Shown here: in pieces, positions 27,530-36,843 of the stretch | Position numbering within the stretch: position 1 is the first letter of the stretch | Layout: each line of letters opens with the position of its first letter | Origin: Paenibacillus sp. NAIST15-1 | GTDB taxonomy: Bacteria > Bacillota > Bacilli > Paenibacillales > Paenibacillaceae | Direction: 5' to 3' | Assembly (NCBI RefSeq): GCF_001894745.1 | Contig: NZ_BBYF01000002.1 | Coordinates: 310,001 to 374,000, forward strand | DNA: 64,000 nt | Notes under the pieces: generated by a model | Databases searched by the model: none | The model's input: only the letters and a program-made list of their open reading frames with translations | What the model was told of the DNA's origin: nothing | Program-made: the position numbers and the translations under genes

Positions 27530-28036
27530 ATGTACATACCTTATCAAGGCATATTGCCAGTTGTTGATGCTTCCGTATATGTGGCAGAAGGCGCTAAGCT
27601 GATTGGAGACGTGACGATTGGCGCTGAATCCAGTGTGTGGTTCAATGCGGTGCTTCGTGGAGACATGGCACCCATACGGATTGGCAAGCGAGCGAATATC
27701 CAGGATGGTGTTATCGGACATGTGAATGCCAATCAGCCGCTAATCGTTGAAGATGATGTATCGGTAGGCCACGGTGCAATTATACATGGCTGCCGGATAG
27801 GCAACGGTACATTGATTGGCATGGGGGCTATTGTACTGAACGGCGCTGACATTGGTGAATATGCTTTAATAGGAGCAGGTTCTGTCGTAACAGAAAATAA
27901 AAAAGTACCGGCCTATACTCTTTCTCTAGGTTCACCCGCAAAAGTCATACGCGAACTGACAGATGAAGATGTAGAGCGAATGAAACGGACAACTCAGAAC
28001 TATGTGGTGAAAGGAAAGGAATATAGGATCTCTTAA
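27530..28036 (+). CDS. Gamma-carbonic-anhydrase-like hexapeptide protein
   Basis: A 168-residue left-handed beta-helix protein with repeated hexapeptides such as IGDVTIGAESSVWFNAVL. The metal-site histidines of the gamma class are visible as GHVNA, GHGAIIHGC, and the conserved RGDMAPIRIGKRANIQDG is present. Relatives such as B. subtilis YtoA or E. coli PaaY bind zinc or iron; activity varies. The start at 27530 follows GGGAGG; an in-frame ATG at 27476 adds 18 unrelated residues. Confidence 0.9.
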   Translation: MYIPYQGILPVVDASVYVAEGAKLIGDVTIGAESSVWFNAVLRGDMAPIRIGKRANIQDGVIGHVNANQPLIVEDDVSVGHGAIIHGCRIGNGTLIGMGAIVLNGADIGEYALIGAGSVVTENKKVPAYTLSLGSPAKVIRELTDEDVERMKRTTQNYVVKGKEYRIS

Positions 28037-28060
28037 TCGTGTTGGTTGGAGGTGTATCCT

Positions 28061-28240
28061 ATGGATAAAATGAAGGTATCGTATGAGGCGATGTTAAGTT
28101 TAACAGCGGAGATGATATGGGACGATGCCATACGGAAATACCGTACGGAAAAAATATATGAACAAATCGACAAAGCACTCGCAACAGGGGATGAATCCTC
28201 GTTCCGAACCTTGACGGACGAATTGAAAACATTGCAGTAG
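28061..28240 (+). CDS. Small IDEAL-domain protein
   Basis: A 59-residue protein consisting almost only of an IDEAL domain: IYEQIDKALATGDESSFRTL followed by TDELK. In B. subtilis this domain forms the C-terminal tail of YpiB and also occurs in ComK-related regulators; here it stands alone at the ypiB position. It is probably a small protein-interaction module. TTGGAGGTG precedes the ATG at 28061. Confidence 0.85.
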   Translation: MDKMKVSYEAMLSLTAEMIWDDAIRKYRTEKIYEQIDKALATGDESSFRTLTDELKTLQ

Positions 28241-28284
28241 CTTCTAAGAACTTGTCCAAAAGGATGCCTTACAAATCGTTATGA

Positions 28285-28319
28285 ATGAAGAGCGCAATTT
28301 TGCGGTTCTTCATTTTTTT
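28285..28319 (+). terminator. Intrinsic terminator after the IDEAL gene
   Basis: ATGAAGA-GCGCAA pairs with TTGCGG-TTCTTCAT (one bulge), then T6. Confidence 0.75.
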
Positions 28320-28373
28320 GTTCATTTCAGTATAATGGGGAGTAATGACAAGGAAAAAGATGGGGGAGACGTC

Positions 28374-28820
28374 GTGAAATTCAGTGAACTGACCGAAGAA
28401 CAATGGGAAGAATGGGGGCCGTATCTGGACACGTGCATATTGCCAGTTACAGGGCTGAACGGGACTGAATCCCCAGTCGAAGCTGGGTATCGTCTGGAGA
28501 AGCTGCGCGACTGGCTGGATGGCATTGAGATACCTTTCCGAGGAAGAACGGTAACCTATCCTGCATACCATTTCGTATCTGAGCAGCTTGATGATGATGA
28601 GCTGAGGCTATTGAATGGATTGTGCACCAGACTCCGACGCCAGGGATTTGCGTATATTGTCGTCGTATCGGCACAACTGCCGCTTACTTCAGACAAGCTT
28701 CCGGCCGCGGATTTAGTCATTACTCCAGCTGAGCTGATGGAAGAAGAGGCTGGGCAAGTACGTTCTGCGATGAAGATATGTGTGCAAAATATGTGGAGCG
28801 TCACACAAACTCAAGGATAA
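28374..28820 (+). CDS. ypiF: YpiF-like protein (DUF2487)
   Basis: A 148-residue soluble protein that begins MKFSELTEEQWEEWGPYLDT and has no signal or membrane segment. Its place directly before qcrA, its size and the LDTCILPVTGL start agree with YpiF of B. subtilis, a protein of unknown function. I chose the GTG at 28374, with GGGGGAG five bases upstream, because the 31 residues before it look like readthrough of a terminator. A -10-like TATAAT lies at 28331-28336. Assignment rests more on position than on motifs. Confidence 0.7.
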   Translation: MKFSELTEEQWEEWGPYLDTCILPVTGLNGTESPVEAGYRLEKLRDWLDGIEIPFRGRTVTYPAYHFVSEQLDDDELRLLNGLCTRLRRQGFAYIVVVSAQLPLTSDKLPAADLVITPAELMEEEAGQVRSAMKICVQNMWSVTQTQG

Positions 28821-28886
28821 ATGTGACAATATTCAAACATTTTACATAAGAAAAAGGTTCATTCTGGTAATTATATTGGTAAATTC

Positions 28887-28915
28887 TTGACGCTTTCATA
28901 GTGCTGGGATATTAT
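28887..28915 (+). promoter_or_regulatory. Sigma-A promoter of qcrABC
   Basis: TTGACG (28887-28892), a 17-base spacer and TATTAT (28910-28915), about 80 bases before qcrA. Confidence 0.75.
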
Positions 28916-28993
28916 AGTGATGTCCTAGTTAGAATGTGATTATCGTCATAGCAAGCTCTCAGAACGGTTGTGTAAAGGGGGGTTAGACAGTAT

Positions 28994-29530
28994 ATGAGTA
29001 AACCGCAGAATAACGAGCATCCACCTCAAAAGCAGCGAAAAGAAATGTCCCGTCGACAATTTCTTACATACACGCTGGGTGGGGCAAGTGCATTCATGTT
29101 TGTTGGTCCTACTCTGCCGATGGTCCGGTTTGCAGTTGATCCGTTGCTTCAGAAGAAGTCAGAAGGCGATTACATTAAGGTTGCTGAATTGAGCAAGATT
29201 TCAGAATCTCCTACTGAATTTACCTTCGAAATCAAGCAAGTCGATGGCTGGTATGAGAGTACTCCAACGCTCACGGCATGGATAAGCAAGGATAAGGAAG
29301 GCAATATATTTGCATTGTCTCCGGTGTGTAAGCACTTAGGATGTACGGTTGACTGGAATAAGAATCCGGCATACAAGGATCAATATTTCTGCCCGTGCCA
29401 TGGTGCGCACTATACGAAAGAAGGCAAGCAGTTAGCAGTTGCTCGTGCACCGCTCGACGAATACAAAGTGCAGGTTAAGGATGGCTTTGTATATTTGGGC
29501 GATATCATTGCGAACCAACACGTGCAATAA
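28994..29530 (+). CDS. qcrA: Menaquinol:cytochrome c reductase Rieske iron-sulfur subunit
   Basis: A 178-residue Rieske protein of the Bacillus-type bc complex. A twin-arginine-like segment SRRQFLTYTLGG precedes the single membrane anchor, and the [2Fe-2S] ligands lie in CKHLGC and CPCHGAHY. It takes electrons from menaquinol and passes them to cytochrome c on the outer face of the membrane. AAAGGGGGG lies upstream of the start. First gene of the operon. Confidence 0.97.
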   Translation: MSKPQNNEHPPQKQRKEMSRRQFLTYTLGGASAFMFVGPTLPMVRFAVDPLLQKKSEGDYIKVAELSKISESPTEFTFEIKQVDGWYESTPTLTAWISKDKEGNIFALSPVCKHLGCTVDWNKNPAYKDQYFCPCHGAHYTKEGKQLAVARAPLDEYKVQVKDGFVYLGDIIANQHVQ

Positions 29531-29550
29531 CGAGGAGGCGTAAATAACAG

Positions 29551-30222
29551 ATGTTTAAAGGTGTTTATAACTGGATTGACGAACGTCTGGATATAACGCC
29601 GATGTGGCGCGATGTGGCGGATCATGAGGTGCCTGAGCATGTTAACCCTGCACACCATTTTTCTGCGTTCGTGTACTGTTTCGGTGGCTTGACGTTTTTT
29701 ATTACAGTCATTCAAATTCTGTCAGGCATGTTCCTGACCATGTATTATGTCCCTGATATTGTGAACGCATACTACAGTGTCGAATATTTGCAGACGAAGG
29801 TTGCTTTCGGACAAATTGTTCGCGGTATGCACCACTGGGGAGCAAGTTTAGTAATCGTTATGATGTTATTACATACGCTCCGTGTATTCTTTACTGGTTC
29901 CTATAAGGCCCCACGCGAGATGAACTGGGTAGTCGGCATGCTTATCTTCTTCGTCATGCTAGGACTCGGTTTCACGGGATATTTGCTGCCTTGGGACAAC
30001 AAAGCTTACTTTGCAACTAAGGTCGGCATGGAGATCGCGGATACCGTACCATATATCGGTCCGTATTTGAAAGAATTGCTGCAGGGCGGAACGGTCGTCG
30101 GGGCGCAGACATTGACGCGATTCTTCGCGATTCATGTGTTCTTCCTGCCAGGGGCACTTCTTGCCTTGCTTGGAGCGCATTTCTTCATGATTAGACGCCA
30201 AGGCATTTCGGGACCGCTATAA
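29551..30222 (+). CDS. qcrB: Menaquinol:cytochrome c reductase cytochrome b subunit
   Basis: A 223-residue four-helix cytochrome b6-type subunit. The heme-ligating histidine pairs are in HHWGASLVIVMMLLH and IHVFFLPGALLALLGAH. Cys43 (VYCFGG) corresponds to the cysteine that binds an extra covalent heme c in Bacillus. It starts 20 bases after qcrA behind GAGGAGG. Confidence 0.97.
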   Translation: MFKGVYNWIDERLDITPMWRDVADHEVPEHVNPAHHFSAFVYCFGGLTFFITVIQILSGMFLTMYYVPDIVNAYYSVEYLQTKVAFGQIVRGMHHWGASLVIVMMLLHTLRVFFTGSYKAPREMNWVVGMLIFFVMLGLGFTGYLLPWDNKAYFATKVGMEIADTVPYIGPYLKELLQGGTVVGAQTLTRFFAIHVFFLPGALLALLGAHFFMIRRQGISGPL

Positions 30223-30238
30223 GGGAGGAGGAAACGAG

Positions 30239-31117
30239 ATGGCACATGGGAATTCCAAAGAAGAAAAAGTCGTCTTTGTTGGCGACTCTCGTGTTAAGAA
30301 GAGAACAACCACAATCAAACAACCGGATTACACCTCATTTCCGGGGAAATCCGAAGCCTTCATTCCAAACTTCTTGTTGAAAGAGTGGATGGTTGGCTGT
30401 GTGGCACTGGTCGCTTTTCTAGTATTAACGATCTCGGAAGCTGCACCGCTCGGTTATCCGGCGAACCCGAATAACGCGGCGTTCGTTCCGATTCCAGACT
30501 GGTATTTCTTATTTCTCTATCAATTCTTGAAGTATCCATATGCATCAGGCAGTTATGTTGTTATTGGTACGGTGTTAGTCCCTGGTCTTGCATTCGGAGG
30601 CCTGCTGCTTGCCCCATTCCTTGATACAGGGAAGGAACGCAGATTCTATCGCCGCCCAATCGCATCCTCAATGATGATTTTGACATTGATCGCATGTGTA
30701 TATTTGACAAGAGTCGCTTGGGTTCACTATGAGGCCGAGATGGCTGAGAAGAATATGATACCAGAGCATGTCGAGCGTGAGGAAAAGGCACGTGAGGCTG
30801 CTGAGAAGGGTGAGGCTTCTAACCAGCCAAAACCAAGCAAAGGCATCGCCATCGTTGAAAAGGACGATCCGGCATTTGCGAACATGAAGAAGGTTGGCTG
30901 CTTAAGCTGTCACGCAGTTGATATGAAGGGTGCTGCGGGCCCTGCCCTCGTTGGCATTGGTGACAAGCTCAGCAAGGATGAGATCTTAACGGTCATTAAG
31001 GATGGTAAAGGCGGAATGCCTTCTATGGTGGAAGCAGCCAAGAAGGAAGGCCTGAATGACCAAGATATCGAACATATTGCCGACTGGCTCTCGAAGCAGA
31101 AGGCAGCAAAACAATAG
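30239..31117 (+). CDS. qcrC: Menaquinol:cytochrome c reductase subunit IV-cytochrome c fusion
   Basis: A 292-residue protein joining a subunit-IV-like part with three membrane segments (FVPIPDWYFLFLYQFLKYP is typical of the quinol site region) to a C-terminal cytochrome c domain with the heme motif CLSCH. A charged linker rich in Glu, Lys and Ala (about residues 175-205) separates the parts. The fusion is characteristic of Bacillales. It completes the qcr operon and has GGGAGGAGG upstream. Confidence 0.96.
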   Translation: MAHGNSKEEKVVFVGDSRVKKRTTTIKQPDYTSFPGKSEAFIPNFLLKEWMVGCVALVAFLVLTISEAAPLGYPANPNNAAFVPIPDWYFLFLYQFLKYPYASGSYVVIGTVLVPGLAFGGLLLAPFLDTGKERRFYRRPIASSMMILTLIACVYLTRVAWVHYEAEMAEKNMIPEHVEREEKAREAAEKGEASNQPKPSKGIAIVEKDDPAFANMKKVGCLSCHAVDMKGAAGPALVGIGDKLSKDEILTVIKDGKGGMPSMVEAAKKEGLNDQDIEHIADWLSKQKAAKQ

Positions 31118-31130
31118 ATCCAAACGTTAC

Positions 31131-31166
31131 AGACCTGATTGCATTCGAGCAGTCAGGTCTTCTTTC
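31131..31166 (+). terminator. Intrinsic terminator of qcrABC
   Basis: AGACCTGA (31131-31138) pairs with TCAGGTCT (31153-31160), then a T-rich tract. Confidence 0.8.
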
Positions 31167-31247
31167 TCATTTTGGTTTGTTTTGAAATCTTACATTTTGT
31201 ATGATAGTGAATAGACGATATCTTAAAGAAATGGAACTGGAGCAAAT

Positions 31248-31895
31248 ATGAACTTGTTATCATTGATCAGCACACGTTTTCTTTCGCAGCGATGGGTATT
31301 ATGGTTATTATTTTGGAGCAATCTTCTTGGAACGATTTATGGTTACTATTGGTATAAAAATCAGTTAATCTACACGTGGGAGCACAACCCTGCTTGGCAA
31401 TTGATTTTCGTTCCAGATAGTCCTACGGCAAGTCTATTCTTTACGATCAGTATTGGATTTTTGCTGTTTCGTCCGCAGCCTCGAACCATATTTGGCACGA
31501 TTGCAAAACGTATTATTGAAGCGTTAGGCGTTGTTACGTCGATTAAATATGGGATTTGGGCATGCGTCATGATAGTAGCTGGAGCTTATTTGGGCTCCCC
31601 AATGGTGTGGCAGGATTGGATGCTAATCGGTTCACATTTGGCGATGGCGGTTGAAGGGCTGTTATTTGTCCGCTTATTTGCATTTGGCAGTGCAGCACTA
31701 ACGCTGGCTGCGTGTTGGACGTGGCTTAATGATACCGTTGATTACAGTGCGGGGGTATACCCATGGCTTCCGAATACACTGGCAAATGAACTGTCTGCAG
31801 TGTGTATTTTTACTTTTACATGGACAGGGATTAGTGTCGTTATGACTTGGCTAGCAATGCGCTATCGAGACCAACGAACGAATTTACCGAAGTAA
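31248..31895 (+). CDS. ypjA: YpjA-like membrane protein (DUF1405)
   Basis: A 215-residue integral membrane protein with about six hydrophobic segments and conserved tryptophans and prolines (YKNQLIYTWEHNPAWQLIFV, PDSPTASLFF). Family, size and place directly after qcrC agree with YpjA of B. subtilis, whose function is unknown. CTGGAGC precedes the ATG. The next gene starts 53 bases downstream. Confidence 0.88.
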   Translation: MNLLSLISTRFLSQRWVLWLLFWSNLLGTIYGYYWYKNQLIYTWEHNPAWQLIFVPDSPTASLFFTISIGFLLFRPQPRTIFGTIAKRIIEALGVVTSIKYGIWACVMIVAGAYLGSPMVWQDWMLIGSHLAMAVEGLLFVRLFAFGSAALTLAACWTWLNDTVDYSAGVYPWLPNTLANELSAVCIFTFTWTGISVVMTWLAMRYRDQRTNLPK

Positions 31896-31948
31896 GCTTT
31901 GTTCTAAATGTGGACATCCTCCCATACGATGATGGGGGAGGGATGTAC

Positions 31949-32785
31949 ATGCGTGCGGTAATGGTTGTGATATGTATGCTCGTATTCCTAGGACTGCCCG
32001 ATTTTACATATGCGGGATCTCGACTTGCTGCTGAACCGGGTCAGACGGCGAGCGAGAAGTGGAAGCAGCTAGATCAGTATGCAGAACAGATTTATCGGGC
32101 GAGCGTTGCAGGAGAGATCGAGAAGATACAACAAGCGGTTCAGGCTATGGGGAAGCTGTTCACGGAGACAACATTTAATGATGCGACAAGTGTTGAAGGT
32201 GTGCGTGCACTTAGCGATGCAATCGTACAAGTGAAGCGGATATTGCCTTCCATTCAATTGAAGCAAGAGGAATTGATGAGTGCATCGGCCAGATTGCGCC
32301 TTGCTACGGATGCATTAACCAATCCGAAGCAACCGATGTGGCTTCAATACGAGCAGGTGCTGCGTGATGATATGGCACGATTGCTTGCTACGGATAATAA
32401 GAGAGAATGGATTCCCTATGCCAACCGCTGGTTGGAACATATTGATCGGATTCGTCCTGCTGCGACCATCCAGCGAGATGTGCAGACGATTGAGATGATG
32501 GAGTCGTTAAGCCAGCTTATCCGTGAGTCAATAATGGGAAAACACAGTCCTAAGGAAGCAAATCAGGCATTAAATAAATATGGAGACTCGGTGCTGATCC
32601 AGTTATTTGGTTCGAGTAAGGCGAATCCGACATTAGGGCCGCTTGCTTATTCACCGATGCCGTTTCAATGGATTTTTATGCTGGCCTTTATCGTATGCAT
32701 GATGTTGGCTTATGTAGGTTTTCAGAAGTATCGCTATGAACAATATGCTATTCGTCCAGGGAACTTCCGCAACAGTAAGAGGTAG
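31949..32785 (+). CDS. ypjB: Sporulation protein YpjB
   Basis: A 278-residue exported protein with an N-terminal signal-like segment (MRAVMVVICMLVFLGLPDF), a long helical body rich in glutamine and alanine, and one C-terminal membrane segment (FQWIFMLAFIVCMMLAYVGF). Such topology and its place after ypjA match YpjB, a sporulation-associated protein. GGGGGAGGG favours the ATG at 31949; an ATG two codons upstream abuts the ribosome site. Confidence 0.82.
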   Translation: MRAVMVVICMLVFLGLPDFTYAGSRLAAEPGQTASEKWKQLDQYAEQIYRASVAGEIEKIQQAVQAMGKLFTETTFNDATSVEGVRALSDAIVQVKRILPSIQLKQEELMSASARLRLATDALTNPKQPMWLQYEQVLRDDMARLLATDNKREWIPYANRWLEHIDRIRPAATIQRDVQTIEMMESLSQLIRESIMGKHSPKEANQALNKYGDSVLIQLFGSSKANPTLGPLAYSPMPFQWIFMLAFIVCMMLAYVGFQKYRYEQYAIRPGNFRNSKR

Positions 32786-32891
32786 AAGTCAGTTTTATCA
32801 GTATCTCGTTCGGACAGGCAAGGATTGAAAAATAGAATGAAGGATGGGATGGGCGAATTCTTCATTCTTTTATGAATGCCTATCTTACAGT

Positions 32892-32935
32892 AGACCTCGA
32901 TATAGGCCAGCGACAGCAGGCTTGCTTCGAGGTCT
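32892..32935 (+). terminator. Terminator hairpin after ypjB
   Basis: AGACCTCGA (32892-32900) pairs with TCGAGGTCT (32927-32935), followed by the T-rich GTTTATTT. It separates two convergent genes. The rest of 32786-33028 contains a small hairpin near 32860 and no gene. Confidence 0.65.
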
Positions 32936-33028
32936 GTTTATTTGGGGCTAAAATATGATTTCAGTAGAACGCTGTGCAAGCAGTGGGATGGGAATTCCCA
33001 GCGTTCGCGAAGGCAGAGCTTCTTTTAC

Positions 33029-33898
33029 TTACTCCTCTCGAAATCCTTCACCAAGCACATCATGAACATCGTTCACAACAATAAATGCCCGTGGATCGAT
33101 TGTTTTTACGATCGTTTTGAAGCGGCGAATTTCTGTGCGGCTAACGACACAGTACACCATTTGCTTCTGGGAGCGGGAATATGCTCCTACTGCTGGAATA
33201 AGTGTGACCCCGCGTTCCATTTCTTTTGTAATCGCATCCGCAATCTCCTGCGAATGATCAGAGACAACGGTGAATGCTTTGGCTGCATATGCTCCCTCTT
33301 GAATAAAATCGATGACTTTAGAGGAAATGAATACAGCAACGAGCGTATATAGAATTTTTTCCTTCGGAATATAGAACAAAGCAGCCCCTATGATGAATAT
33401 ATCGAGGATAAGGATGAATTGCCCCATGCTGATACCGAATTTACGGTTCGCAATCCGGGCGATGATGTCGACGCCACCTGTAGTACCGCCGAATCGAAAG
33501 ACAATACCGAGTCCTGTTCCTACGGTAACGCCAGCGTACAAGGTGGCCAAAATGAAGTCATTCGAAGTTTGAAATGGTAAAATCCAATGCATGGAGACCG
33601 CACGCTCGAACAACCATAGGAAGAATGTGAGGTTAAGAACACCGTAAAAACTAAGTGCCAGCTGCTTCATGCCAAGTGCTCTCCATCCGATGATGAACAG
33701 TGGGATGTTCAAAACTAGCGTAGAGATTGATGGATGAATACCTGCTGCATAATTCAATAGAACGGTAATTCCTGTAACGCCGCCTTCCATCAACTGGTTA
33801 GGCATGATGAAGTAAATTAATCCAAATGCAAAAATCGCGGTTCCAACCGTTATCGGGAGAAACGTATTCCAAATGCGTTGAACAATGGTCGATTTCAC
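33029..33898 (-). CDS. ypjC: YitT-family membrane protein (YpjC-like)
   Basis: A 289-residue membrane protein of the YitT/DUF161 family with five or six hydrophobic segments, including GGVTGITVLLNYAAG and FRFGGTTGGVDIIARI, and a C-terminal soluble DUF2179 domain (KQMVYCVVSRTEIRRFKTIV). The position beside ypjB and the MazG-like gene matches ypjC. The substrate is unknown. It is the only minus-strand gene of this section; GGAGCC lies upstream of its ATG. Confidence 0.9.
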   Translation of the reverse strand: MKSTIVQRIWNTFLPITVGTAIFAFGLIYFIMPNQLMEGGVTGITVLLNYAAGIHPSISTLVLNIPLFIIGWRALGMKQLALSFYGVLNLTFFLWLFERAVSMHWILPFQTSNDFILATLYAGVTVGTGLGIVFRFGGTTGGVDIIARIANRKFGISMGQFILILDIFIIGAALFYIPKEKILYTLVAVFISSKVIDFIQEGAYAAKAFTVVSDHSQEIADAITKEMERGVTLIPAVGAYSRSQKQMVYCVVSRTEIRRFKTIVKTIDPRAFIVVNDVHDVLGEGFREE

Positions 33899-34098
33899 AA
33901 GTATTCAGGCTCCTTTAGGCAGGAAGATGCTAATTCGTTCATTAGTATATCGGATTACGAAGCAGATAAAAAGCATTTGTTTTCCAGACGGTGATACGAT
34001 AACATAGTAGCAGAAAGTAACGAATTCGTTACCCTCAATATAGGGAGCAGATTTCATTTATTTCAAACCACTTTTGCATGAATAAAGAAGGGGATCGT

Positions 34099-34482
34099 AT
34101 GACAAATCCAGAGATGAAGTCTTTCCTCACTTCCCTGCGCAGCAAGCCACTCGCGCAAATGCAGCAGGAAGTTGATGACTACATATCACAGTTTAAGGAA
34201 GGCTACTTCAGCCCCCTTGCGATGCTTGCCCGATTGTCTGAAGAAGTAGGGGAATTGGCGCGTGAAGTGAATCATCGCTATGGGGAGAAGCCGAAGAAGG
34301 CTTCAGAAGAAGACAACTCCATTGAGATGGAGCTTGGAGATATATTGTTCATTCTGTTGTGCTTCTCGAACTCGCTCGGTATCGACTTGACGAAGGCTCA
34401 TGATGCCTGCATGCACAAGTTCAATACACGTGACGCGAATCGATGGACACGGATTGATGAACAGACATCAAACGAATCATAA
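34099..34482 (+). CDS. ypjD: MazG-like nucleotide pyrophosphohydrolase (YpjD)
   Basis: A 127-residue all-helical protein of the MazG/dUTPase-like family, which splits pyrophosphate from nucleoside triphosphates. The metal-binding pattern is LSEEVGELAREV with the later EMELGDILFILL, that is ExxE and ExxD. AGAAGGGG precedes the start at 34099; an in-frame ATG at 34078 adds seven residues. The neighbours ypjC and dapB are as in B. subtilis. Confidence 0.9.
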   Translation: MTNPEMKSFLTSLRSKPLAQMQQEVDDYISQFKEGYFSPLAMLARLSEEVGELAREVNHRYGEKPKKASEEDNSIEMELGDILFILLCFSNSLGIDLTKAHDACMHKFNTRDANRWTRIDEQTSNES

Positions 34483-34526
34483 TCGAAAAAAACATATCGT
34501 TATTGGAGCAGTTGGGGGGACATAAA

Positions 34527-35330
34527 ATGGAACGAATTCGCGTAGCCGTCTCGGGTGCAAGCGGACGCATGGGAAGAGAAGTTGTGAAAATGGTACTGCA
34601 GGACGAGTCCTTGGAACTGGTTGCAGCAATTGCACCGTCAGCGGGCGCTGTCGATGCGGGCACGCTAGTAGGACTACCTGCATGCGGTGTTACAACTACA
34701 GCAGATGTTGAAGAGACACTGCAGAAGGTAGAAGCAGATGTCATGGTTGATTTCTCGATCCCGCAGGCCGTAATGAAGAATACGATGCTTGCAATTGAGT
34801 ATGGAGTTCGCCCTGTTATTGGGGCAACAGGCTTCCAGCCGGAAGAGATTGAGCAATTGACGCAACTTTGCCAAGAGAAGAAGCTTGGTGGTCTGATTGC
34901 GCCGAATTTCTCTATTGGGGCCATTCTTATGATGCAATTTGCACAGCAAGCGGCCAAGTATTTCCCAGATCTCGAGATCATTGAATATCACGGAGATCAG
35001 AAGCTTGATGCTCCTTCTGGAACTGCTGTAAAGACAGCAGAATTAATCTCTCAGGTAAGAGCGGAACATCGCCAAGGCAATCCGAATGAAGAAGAGAAGA
35101 TCGAAGGTTCCCGCGGCGGATATTACAACGGATTCCGTATTCATAGTGTTCGCTTGCCAGGGGTCTTTGCTCAGCAGGAAGTTATCTTCGGGGGCTATGG
35201 GCAATCTCTTAAAATCCGTCACGACTCCTATGAGCGTTCAGGGTATATGCCGGGTGTGAATATGGCAGTCAAGAAGGTAATGAATCTGGAGCAATTGGTA
35301 TACGGCTTCGAGCACCTGCTTGATGACTGA
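34527..35330 (+). CDS. dapB: 4-Hydroxy-tetrahydrodipicolinate reductase
   Basis: A 267-residue NAD(P)H-dependent reductase in lysine, diaminopimelate and dipicolinate synthesis. The nucleotide-binding start VSGASGRMGREV and the substrate motif EYHGDQKLDAPSGTA are present. GGGGGGAC lies upstream of the ATG at 34527. No lysine riboswitch can fit in the 44 bases between it and ypjD. Confidence 0.97.
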   Translation: MERIRVAVSGASGRMGREVVKMVLQDESLELVAAIAPSAGAVDAGTLVGLPACGVTTTADVEETLQKVEADVMVDFSIPQAVMKNTMLAIEYGVRPVIGATGFQPEEIEQLTQLCQEKKLGGLIAPNFSIGAILMMQFAQQAAKYFPDLEIIEYHGDQKLDAPSGTAVKTAELISQVRAEHRQGNPNEEEKIEGSRGGYYNGFRIHSVRLPGVFAQQEVIFGGYGQSLKIRHDSYERSGYMPGVNMAVKKVMNLEQLVYGFEHLLDD

Positions 35331-35425
35331 TCAATTGACTTCGATTTCGCTTAATGCTGTATGCATTTGTATTTTAGATAGCTCGAAATGAATGTGAGCA
35401 GGGGACACACAACGGAGGGATAGAC

Positions 35426-35848
35426 ATGCTAAATATCGCATTTATTGCACATGATCGCAAAAAAGATGAAATCGTTAATTTTGTTATCGCATATGAAAAA
35501 GTGTTCCAAGGTCATAAATTATATTCAACGGGTACGACAGGGCTGCGCATTATGGAGCAGACAAGCCTGGATATTCATCGCTTCCAGTCTGGCCCGCTCG
35601 GCGGCGATCAGCAGATCGGCGCACTTGTTGCGCAAAATGAAATGGACTTTATTATCTTCTTGCGCGATCCATTAATGGCTCAGCCTCACGAGCCGGATAT
35701 TATTGCTCTTCTTCGCCTATGCGACGTGCAGGGCATTCCAGTTGCAACGAATATTGCGACAGCAGAAATTCTTGTTAAGGCGCTTGAACGCGGCGACTTC
35801 GCATGGCGTGAACTGACACATAAATATAAGCCGGGAACGGAAGAATGA
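35426..35848 (+). CDS. mgsA: Methylglyoxal synthase
   Basis: A 140-residue enzyme that makes methylglyoxal from dihydroxyacetone phosphate, an overflow valve of glycolysis. The sequence [21 protein letters not shown] and the active-site [14 protein letters not shown] match the family closely. GGAGGG precedes the ATG. It overlaps bshB1 by four bases, coupling it to bacillithiol synthesis, a thiol that detoxifies methylglyoxal. Confidence 0.96.
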   Translation: MLNIAFIAHDRKKDEIVNFVIAYEKVFQGHKLYSTGTTGLRIMEQTSLDIHRFQSGPLGGDQQIGALVAQNEMDFIIFLRDPLMAQPHEPDIIALLRLCDVQGIPVATNIATAEILVKALERGDFAWRELTHKYKPGTEE

Positions 35849-36546
35849 TGAATACTCTCGACATTCTTGCATTCGGAGCGCATCCTGATGATGTCGAGAT
35901 CGGCATGGCGGGCACGATTGCCAAGCATACGAAGGAAGGGTATCGTGTCGGCATTTGCGATTTGACTGAAGCGGAGATGTCCTCGAATGGTACGGTAGAG
36001 CTGCGCAGAGAGGAAGCGAGGGAAGCAGGAGAAATCTTGCGGCTCTCGGCACGCGGTAATTTGTGCTTTCCTGATCGCGGTTTACAGGTAAGCAAGGAGC
36101 ATATCGATGCGGTGGTAACCGCTATTCGTAATCATCGTCCTCGTATTGTCTTCATGCCTTACTGGGAGGATCGCCATCCTGATCATATTGCCTGCAGCCG
36201 CATTGTTCAGGAGGCAGTGTTCAATGCAAAGCTGCGGCGTTATATGCCAGAGCTGCCTGCGCATACGGTTGAGCAAGTCTATTATTATTTTATTAATGAT
36301 GTTGCTGCTTCTCAAGTTCTGGTTGATGTGTCTGATGTATATGATCAGAAGCGGAAGTCGCTTCAAGCATATCGCTCTCAGTTTATGAAGCCAGATGGCG
36401 ACAATGACTTCGTCGCAACTCCATTGAATCAGAATTATGTGGAGCGGGTTGCTGCACGAGATTCGCTGCTTGGTCAGACTCGCGGATTTGAGTATGCGGA
36501 AGGGTTTGTCGTGAAAGGCCCTTTTGCGGTATCTCTTTTCTTGTAG
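35845..36546 (+). CDS. bshB1: Bacillithiol biosynthesis deacetylase
   Basis: A 233-residue zinc-dependent de-N-acetylase of the LmbE/PIG-L family that converts N-acetylglucosaminyl malate to glucosaminyl malate. The zinc motif AHPDDVEIG is at the start and [11 protein letters not shown] in the middle. Its start overlaps the mgsA stop (ATGA). The next gene of the pathway, bshA, is separated from it by an inverted-repeat element. Confidence 0.95.
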   Translation: MMNTLDILAFGAHPDDVEIGMAGTIAKHTKEGYRVGICDLTEAEMSSNGTVELRREEAREAGEILRLSARGNLCFPDRGLQVSKEHIDAVVTAIRNHRPRIVFMPYWEDRHPDHIACSRIVQEAVFNAKLRRYMPELPAHTVEQVYYYFINDVAASQVLVDVSDVYDQKRKSLQAYRSQFMKPDGDNDFVATPLNQNYVERVAARDSLLGQTRGFEYAEGFVVKGPFAVSLFL

Positions 36547-36550
36547 TGCG

Positions 36551-36794
36551 TGTTCAAAAAGGCCGGTTTTCAGCACCGAAGCATATGCTTCCGATGTGCG
36601 TTTTTTCAAAACGCTTCAGTTGGATGAAGCTAGGGCCTGAGGAGCGGAGCGTACGTTTTGGGTACATGAGCACCTGGGATGTTTCCGCAGGAAACATACT
36701 TCGTAAGCATCTGCTTAGGCTCGGCTGAATTCAAGATTCGATGCCGAGTCCACTTCATGATTTACTTCGTGATCAAAAGCGGACTTTTTGAACA
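36551..36794. repeat. 244-bp inverted-repeat element (MITE-like)
   Basis: The ends are perfect 11-bp inverted repeats, TGTTCAAAAAG (36551-36561) and CTTTTTGAACA (36784-36794). Inside are further palindromes: GAAGCATATGCTTC (36578-36591), extended by flanking GCAC/GTGC, and ATGTTTCC-GCA-GGAAACAT (36679-36697). There is no transposase, and the short open frame within has no ribosome site. It fills the bshB1-bshA gap, beginning five bases after the bshB1 stop. I recall similar repeats dispersed in Paenibacillus genomes, but cannot check that here. Confidence 0.75.
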
Positions 36795-36843
36795 ACCTTT
36801 ATAGTGATCCGTGTGAGGGAATGGCGAAAAGGGGGGGACAGCT

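Noticed and set aside
36546..36728. 60-codon frame inside the inverted-repeat element
   Set aside because: No ribosome site and made of palindromic repeat sequence; better explained as non-coding element.
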